NCBI RefSeq assembly: GCF_002218065.1
Contig: NZ_BDUB01000001.1
Span: 1,868,711 to 1,932,710 of the forward strand
Length of the DNA stretch: 64,000 bases
From: Nodularia sp. NIES-3585
Lineage (GTDB): Bacteria > Cyanobacteriota > Cyanobacteriia > Cyanobacteriales > Nostocaceae
Direction: 5' to 3'
The notes beneath the pieces are model-generated. The model saw only the letters and a program-made list of their open reading frames with translations. It did no database searches and was not told the DNA's origin. Below are positions 58,999 to 64,000 of the stretch, one piece after another. Every line of letters begins with the position of its first letter. Position 1 is the first letter of the stretch. A program made the position numbers and the translations under genes.

Positions 58999-60681
58999 CT
59001 AATCACTAAATGGCGGTAATTCTTTAAGAATAGTAAAGCGGATGTGATTAATAGCCAAGTCGCCTAGAGGGATGTCATCTTTGGTCAGCCTTGTACCTTG
59101 ACTGCTTAAGGTTTCAAAGGTTATGCCTTTGCCAATTTCAATGTGATACCAGGATAACCCCATAAAAAAGCGTGTCGGGTAAGGGCCATAGTTACCCACA
59201 TCATCAGGATTAGATTCCATTGGTAACCAACCAAAACCGGGGATGTAAAACTCTAACCAAACATGGTTAAAGTCTGGTTGTAACGGCACTCCTTGATGTT
59301 CACTATAGGGAGGACATTTATATCTACCCACTGTGCGGCAAGGAATGCCATTTAAACGGCATAAAGCTAGTAAAACGCCTACATACTCGCCACAGGAGCC
59401 AATACCCCTTTCTAAGACCAAATCAGGGGTGTCAATGTGGGGTTTAATGCCATAGGATAATTCATCGTAAACGTAGTTGCGGATATTGTACATTTTCCGC
59501 AGCAGATTGGTTTCTGTACCAATGGCTGCAATGGCTGCATCGCGAACAATGGGAGTATCCATTGCCAAATTGTCATCATCTACTAAGTACCGAGTTTGAA
59601 ATTCTGGTGAGATTTCGGGAGCATTTTCTACATCTCTTGGGGTGATGCGATACTTAATTCCGCGAACTTCTAACAGTGCTTTCCAGCCAAATATATGCCT
59701 TTCGCCGGGAGTGAGGGCATCAAATTTAAATACTGCTACACGTTGCCCATCTATGACTTCTTCTGTAAAAGGGACACCAATAGGTTCAATGTGTTTCAAC
59801 TTTTGGCGTTCGGTTTCTGAGGGGAGGGCAATGCGCCATTCGACATCGGGTAAATACACCTCGTCTAAGGGAGCAATTTCCTCCGCATAGGACATTTCAA
59901 TCAGATAGCCATTAGATAAGGCGTATTGTTTATCTGGTTCGTGATGGTAATGTAGAGGGTGGATAAATGTGCGATCGCGGTATGTGAGTTCATGACTATC
60001 AGCATTGGGATTATCCCTGATATAAGGCTCTTCTGAAGCATAGGCGATAAATAGAGTTTCTTTGCCTGTATCTTCATTGGTATGTAGGGCTATACCTGTG
60101 GGACATTCAAACGGCGTTAACACGCTGAATTGAAGTTCTCCAGTGGCTCTGTCCATAGCATAGACTGTTTGCTCTGTGCGATCGCAAACCCAAAGGGTGT
60201 CAAGGCTGACTGTCAAATTTTCCACGCCTACCCCAGGTGCAGAAAACCTAGTGATTTCTTTGCGCGTATTGCGATCATAAATCAGAATACAGCCCAGCTT
60301 TTGGCAACTCACGTAAACTGTTGATTCCCAAACAGCAACGCCATCTGCTGGATAAGGCAAAGTCACAAAATGCTCTAGACCCAAAGACGAGAATTTGGAC
60401 AAATAAACACTGTTTTCACGCGTTACCCAGAGAGAATCTGCCCATACAGATAGACCTGCAACATCGCGAAATTCCCTGACTTGATGGGGATTGAGAATTT
60501 TGCTGTTGTCAGAACTGGGATCAATTTCCAGTAAATGTCCTTTAATACTATCAATCGCGATCAGTGTATCTTTGATGAAAGCAAGGCCACAAAGAGTGGC
60601 AGCTGTTAACGGTCGAATCGTTCTTTGACCAAACATTTGGCTAGCAATCAAACTAGGAAGTGCAAAACTCATATTAAGCAT
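58999..60681 (-). CDS. Beta-propeller / transglutaminase-core fusion protein
   Basis: 560 residues. N-terminal about 240 residues have propeller-like blades (LEIDPSSDNSKILN; VYVSCQKLGCILIYDRNTRK; LWVCDRTEQTVYAMDRATGE). After a linker the C-terminal transglutaminase-like core shows GIGSCGEYVGVLLA (nucleophile Cys430), NHVWLEFYIPGFGWLP (His473) and ESNPDD (Asp near 493), an intact triad. Bacterial TGase-like proteins are mostly proteases or peptide ligases. No signal peptide. The first codon could also be ATG 60672. A ligase/protease acting on an unknown protein; the propeller probably binds it. Confidence 0.85.
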   Translation of the reverse strand: MLNMSFALPSLIASQMFGQRTIRPLTAATLCGLAFIKDTLIAIDSIKGHLLEIDPSSDNSKILNPHQVREFRDVAGLSVWADSLWVTRENSVYLSKFSSLGLEHFVTLPYPADGVAVWESTVYVSCQKLGCILIYDRNTRKEITRFSAPGVGVENLTVSLDTLWVCDRTEQTVYAMDRATGELQFSVLTPFECPTGIALHTNEDTGKETLFIAYASEEPYIRDNPNADSHELTYRDRTFIHPLHYHHEPDKQYALSNGYLIEMSYAEEIAPLDEVYLPDVEWRIALPSETERQKLKHIEPIGVPFTEEVIDGQRVAVFKFDALTPGERHIFGWKALLEVRGIKYRITPRDVENAPEISPEFQTRYLVDDDNLAMDTPIVRDAAIAAIGTETNLLRKMYNIRNYVYDELSYGIKPHIDTPDLVLERGIGSCGEYVGVLLALCRLNGIPCRTVGRYKCPPYSEHQGVPLQPDFNHVWLEFYIPGFGWLPMESNPDDVGNYGPYPTRFFMGLSWYHIEIGKGITFETLSSQGTRLTKDDIPLGDLAINHIRFTILKELPPFSD

Positions 60682-60965
60682 ATTTCTTCAACGGTTTAGC
60701 ACGCCCAGAATTAATTTTGGCATATCCTTGATCACCCAAATGGTGCATTTTAGAGCTACGTCGATAAATGAAATGTGTTTAATACTACTTTCTTAGCGTA
60801 AAAATACATAAGCTGCCAGCCAGAAAAATTAGTAAATTTCACCCAATTACATCTACATTCAAGTTACACAGCTTGGCAAAAATTCTGAGTTTAACTTTAA
60901 TTGATGCTTGAACAGCCATCCCTAAATTATGATCGAATTCTATAACCATTTCAGTGACATACACA

Positions 60966-63848
60966 ATGTCTGCTAATTCTCTACCTGTTCCCGAAGCGTC
61001 TCCCTCAGGAGAAAGTACCGCCGTTTGCCATAGTTGGGAAATTGATAAAGCTTTAGACCTGTTGGATAGTAACGCAGACAGTGGCTTAACATCTCAAGAC
61101 GTACAACAGAGGCGAGAAAAGTACGGTGACAACGAACTAGAAGAAAATAATGGTCGCAGTTCTTGGGAAATTCTGCTAGATCAGTTCAAGAACATTATGT
61201 TATTGATGCTGATTGGTGTAGCTGTGATTTCTGGGTTTTTAGACCTCATGGCTTGGCAAGCTGGAGAATTCAAGGCTGGGGAAGTACCATTCAAAGATAC
61301 GATCGCGATTATGGCGATTGTAATTCTTAACGGCATACTTGGCTATGTCCAAGAAACTCGTGCTGAACAAGCTTTAGCCGCGTTGAAAAAAATGACTTCT
61401 CCCTTGGTGCGAGTCATCCGTAACGGCAAATTGATGGAGATAGCCGCCAAGGAACTTGTCCCAGGAGATGTGATGCTGCTGGAAGCGGGGATGCAGATAG
61501 CAGCAGATGGACGCTTGATTGAACAATCTAATTTACAAGTCCGGGAATCGGCACTCACAGGTGAAGCTGAGGCTGTGAGCAAGCAGGCTAATTTAATCTT
61601 ACCCGAAGATACATCATTGGGCGATCGCATAAATTTAGTCTTTCAAGGTACAGAAGTCGTCCAAGGACGCGCCAAGGTGCTAGTCACTCACACGGGAATG
61701 CGAACGGAACTTGGTAAAATTGCTACCATGTTGCAGTCAGTGGAAAATGAGCCGACACCTTTACAGCAGCGCATGACTCAGCTAGGTAATGTCCTAGTTA
61801 CAGGTTCCTTGGTTCTCGTAGCCATTGTAGTCGTCGGTGGGACTATTCAAGCCAGAGGTTTTGGCAACATCCGAGAACTTTTAGAAGTTTCCTTGAGTAT
61901 GGCGGTAGCTGTAGTTCCAGAGGGTTTACCTGCTGTAATTACCGTAACTTTGGCATTAGGAACTCAGCGCATGGTTCGCCACAACGCCTTGATTCGCAAG
62001 CTACCAGCTGTGGAAACCTTGGGTTCTGTCACTACGATATGTTCTGATAAAACTGGCACCTTGACCCAAAATAAAATGGTGGTGCAGTCAGTTTATGCCA
62101 ATAACCATGTGTTTCGGGTGACAGGAGAAGGTTATACACCTACCGGCCATTTTCTGTTAGATAGTCAAGCAATTTCTGTAGAAGATTATCCCGAAATCCC
62201 CGCTTTGTTGGTTGCATCTGCCGTTTGTAATGATTCGGTGCTGCAAAAAGAAAAAGGCGAATGGGCAATTTTAGGCGACCCCACCGAAGGCGCTTTGGTA
62301 ACTGTGGCGGGAAAAGCTGGAATTGAAAAAGACCAATGGAATAGCAAATTACCCCGCGTGGGCGAGTTTCCCTTTGACTCAGAACGCAAACGGATGAGCG
62401 TAATTTGTCAAGTGGAGGAAGTAGCCACAGGTGAAGCATCGTTAACGGGAGTAGACCCTGTAATTGCTAGTTTTATCGATTCTCAACCTTATTTAATGTT
62501 TACCAAAGGTTCGCCAGAGTTGACTTTGGCGCGTTGTAATCAGATTCATTTGGGTAATAACTCCGCCCCATTGACCGAGGAACAACGCCAGAAAATTTTG
62601 GCGGAAAATAACCAGATGGCGAGTCAAGGTTTACGGGTGCTAGGTTTTGCTTACAAACCCCTGCTAGAACTACCGCCAGAAGGTTCGGATGAGATATCAG
62701 AGGTAAATTTGGTTTGGGTGGGCTTAATCGGGATGCTAGATGCCCCACGTCCAGAAGTGAGGGTAGCAGTACAAGAGTCTCGGAATGCCGGAATTCGCCC
62801 GATCATGATTACAGGCGACCACCAGCTAACTGCACGAGCGATCGCCATTGATTTGGGAATAGCCCAAGAAGGTGATAGAGTCCTCACAGGTCAAGAATTG
62901 CAGCATATAACTGACCAGGAATTAGAGCAACAAGTTGACTTAGTAAGTATCTACGCCAGAGTTTCCCCAGAACACAAACTGCGGATTGTGCAAGCGTTAC
63001 AACGTCGAGGGAGATTTGTCGCCATGACCGGCGATGGTGTAAATGATGCCCCAGCCTTGAAACAAGCCGATATTGGCATTGCGATGGGTATTACTGGCAC
63101 GGATGTGAGTAAAGAAGCCAGTGATATGGTATTGCTTGATGACAACTTTGCGACTATTGTCGCTGCAACGAAAGAAGGTAGAGTCGTTTACACTAATATT
63201 CGCCGCTTTATTAAATATATTCTTGGTAGTAACGTGGGCGAAGTTCTCACCATTGCCTCAGCACCACTTCTCGGACTTGGAGGCGTTCCCCTGACTCCTT
63301 TACAAATTCTCTGGATGAACTTGGTAACAGACGGTTTACCAGCGTTGGCTTTAGCGGTGGAACCCCCAGAACCAGATGTCATGAAGCGTCCGCCTTTCAG
63401 TCCCCGCGAAAGTATTTTTGCTAGGGGGTTAGGTTCCTACATCGTTCGCATAGGCATCGTTTTCGCCATTGTTACGATTATTTTAATGCTGTGGGCATTC
63501 AATCATTGCAAGATTCCAGTGGAAGGACTTGACCCCGAACGGTGGAAGACAATGGTGTTCACATCGTTATGTTTAGCACAGATGGGTCATGCGATCGCCA
63601 TTCGTTCTAATAATAAACTGACGATAGAGATGAATCCTTTCTCTAATATGTTTGTCTTAGGGGCTGTCGTTGTCACCACGATTTTGCAGTTAATGCTAAT
63701 TTACGTCCCACCCCTGCGCGCTTTCTTTGGAACTCATTGGCTACCTCCCGCAGAATTGGCTATTTGTTGTGGTTTCAGTGCTTTGATGTTTGTCTGGATT
63801 GAATTGGAAAAGCTTTTCTTCCGCTTGATAGGTAGAAAGAGTGTGTAA
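60966..63848 (+). CDS. P-type cation-transporting ATPase (P2A, Ca2+-ATPase-like, PacL type)
   Basis: 960 residues from ATG 60966; a GTG at 60954 in frame is less likely. Pumps cations across the membrane with ATP. Order: N-terminal cation ATPase domain, actuator [13 protein letters not shown]4 [20 protein letters not shown], phosphorylation site [13 protein letters not shown] (Asp near 361), nucleotide site [11 protein letters not shown], hinge [20 protein letters not shown], and C-terminal four helices ([20 protein letters not shown]). PEGLP plus MNLVTDG fit the SERCA/PacL calcium branch, but Mn2+ or Na+ is possible. No regulator next door. Confidence 0.94.
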   Translation: MSANSLPVPEASPSGESTAVCHSWEIDKALDLLDSNADSGLTSQDVQQRREKYGDNELEENNGRSSWEILLDQFKNIMLLMLIGVAVISGFLDLMAWQAGEFKAGEVPFKDTIAIMAIVILNGILGYVQETRAEQALAALKKMTSPLVRVIRNGKLMEIAAKELVPGDVMLLEAGMQIAADGRLIEQSNLQVRESALTGEAEAVSKQANLILPEDTSLGDRINLVFQGTEVVQGRAKVLVTHTGMRTELGKIATMLQSVENEPTPLQQRMTQLGNVLVTGSLVLVAIVVVGGTIQARGFGNIRELLEVSLSMAVAVVPEGLPAVITVTLALGTQRMVRHNALIRKLPAVETLGSVTTICSDKTGTLTQNKMVVQSVYANNHVFRVTGEGYTPTGHFLLDSQAISVEDYPEIPALLVASAVCNDSVLQKEKGEWAILGDPTEGALVTVAGKAGIEKDQWNSKLPRVGEFPFDSERKRMSVICQVEEVATGEASLTGVDPVIASFIDSQPYLMFTKGSPELTLARCNQIHLGNNSAPLTEEQRQKILAENNQMASQGLRVLGFAYKPLLELPPEGSDEISEVNLVWVGLIGMLDAPRPEVRVAVQESRNAGIRPIMITGDHQLTARAIAIDLGIAQEGDRVLTGQELQHITDQELEQQVDLVSIYARVSPEHKLRIVQALQRRGRFVAMTGDGVNDAPALKQADIGIAMGITGTDVSKEASDMVLLDDNFATIVAATKEGRVVYTNIRRFIKYILGSNVGEVLTIASAPLLGLGGVPLTPLQILWMNLVTDGLPALALAVEPPEPDVMKRPPFSPRESIFARGLGSYIVRIGIVFAIVTIILMLWAFNHCKIPVEGLDPERWKTMVFTSLCLAQMGHAIAIRSNNKLTIEMNPFSNMFVLGAVVVTTILQLMLIYVPPLRAFFGTHWLPPAELAICCGFSALMFVWIELEKLFFRLIGRKSV

Positions 63849-64000
63849 GAAAAAGAGTAGGGAGTAGGGAGTGGGGGGGAAGAGGCAGGGGTGCAGGGTG
63901 CAGGAGGGAGAAAGAGGCAGGGGTGCAGGGTGCAGGGTGCAGGGGGGAGAAGACGGTGATTTTCCAATGACCAATGACCAATGACCAATGACTAATGACT
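63849..64000. repeat. Tandem short repeats at the window end
   Basis: GAGTAGGGAGTAGGGAGT-type heptamers (63857-63877), then GGTGCAGGGTGCAGG units (63888-63945) and five copies of the heptamer CAATGAC (63965-64000), running into the window edge. STRR-like intergenic sequence after the ATPase gene. Confidence 0.85.

Noticed and set aside
63734-63988. Minus-strand open frames at the window end
   Set aside because: Derived from CTGCACC repeats; Pro/Leu/Ser-rich translation without structure.

Overview
The window reads as chromosomal DNA of a heterocyst-forming, filamentous cyanobacterium (Nostoc/Anabaena-like). The evidence is the many GCGATCGC (HIP1) octamers, heptamer-type short tandem repeats between genes, a cyanobacterial PsbQ lipoprotein, a HemJ-type haem enzyme, a CRP-family regulator very like DevH, CSP41-like and DUF2232 proteins, and two Uma2 proteins. 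No rRNA, tRNA or CRISPR array was recognised.

Layout. Bases 1-5.5 kb hold housekeeping genes: a cut-off biotin-protein ligase, an M23 peptidase with a repeat-rich linker, riboflavin synthase, a bifunctional-nuclease-fold protein and an Fe-S aldo/keto reductase. At 5.6-8.1 kb lies a Uma2 gene, then a tight two-gene unit of an SMC-like AAA ATPase and a TOPRIM (DUF3226-like) protein, a candidate OLD/PARIS-type defence module. From 8.3 to 15 kb come a methyltransferase, a Tat-type solute-binding lipoprotein and the minus-strand series devH-like / DUF2232 / CobT-like. A 4-kb gene at 16-20 kb encodes a coiled-coil protein with a long acidic linker and a C-terminal actin/Hsp70-fold domain. At 20-31 kb are a choloylglycine-hydrolase-family protein, an orphan sugar permease, 5-FCL and a surface-polysaccharide set (GT4, priming sugar transferase, gmd, fcl, and divergently a CSP41-like protein, an SMP-30 lactonase and rfbB). 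At 31-41 kb are DUF29, pgsA, Uma2, aspartase, DUF362, ppa, panD, a degenerate MBL protein, a PF10118 protein, a TrpD-like protein and a LysR regulator. At 42.4-44.5 kb is a complete C-protein-controlled type II restriction-modification system. At 44.7-52 kb are hemJ, an alpha/beta-hydrolase, thiO, psbQ, a 19-unit leucine-rich-repeat protein, a DCC protein and a pirin. At 52.3-55.3 kb an alpha/beta-hydrolase gene overlaps a NACHT NTPase gene, resembling an NLR-type immune pair. The rest holds a LapA-like protein, a phosphohexomutase, a RecB-like nuclease, a beta-propeller/transglutaminase fusion and a P2A-type cation ATPase.

Most notable points. (1) The methyltransferase start is preceded by a perfect 22-bp palindrome whose core recurs as two imperfect copies in front of the controller gene, so C, R and M appear to be wired through one operator type. 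(2) The hydrolase-NACHT pair has a 25-bp overlap and a hexanucleotide-repeat tract that builds the NACHT C-terminal half. (3) The ATPase-TOPRIM pair lies about 35 kb from the R-M system. (4) Five hairpin repeats containing GAGACG- or GTTCC-type arms all lie at tail-to-tail gene junctions. (5) Several miniature inverted-repeat elements and a decayed tnpB tail record past transposition.

All calls rest on reading the sequence and on knowledge of protein families; no database search was run.
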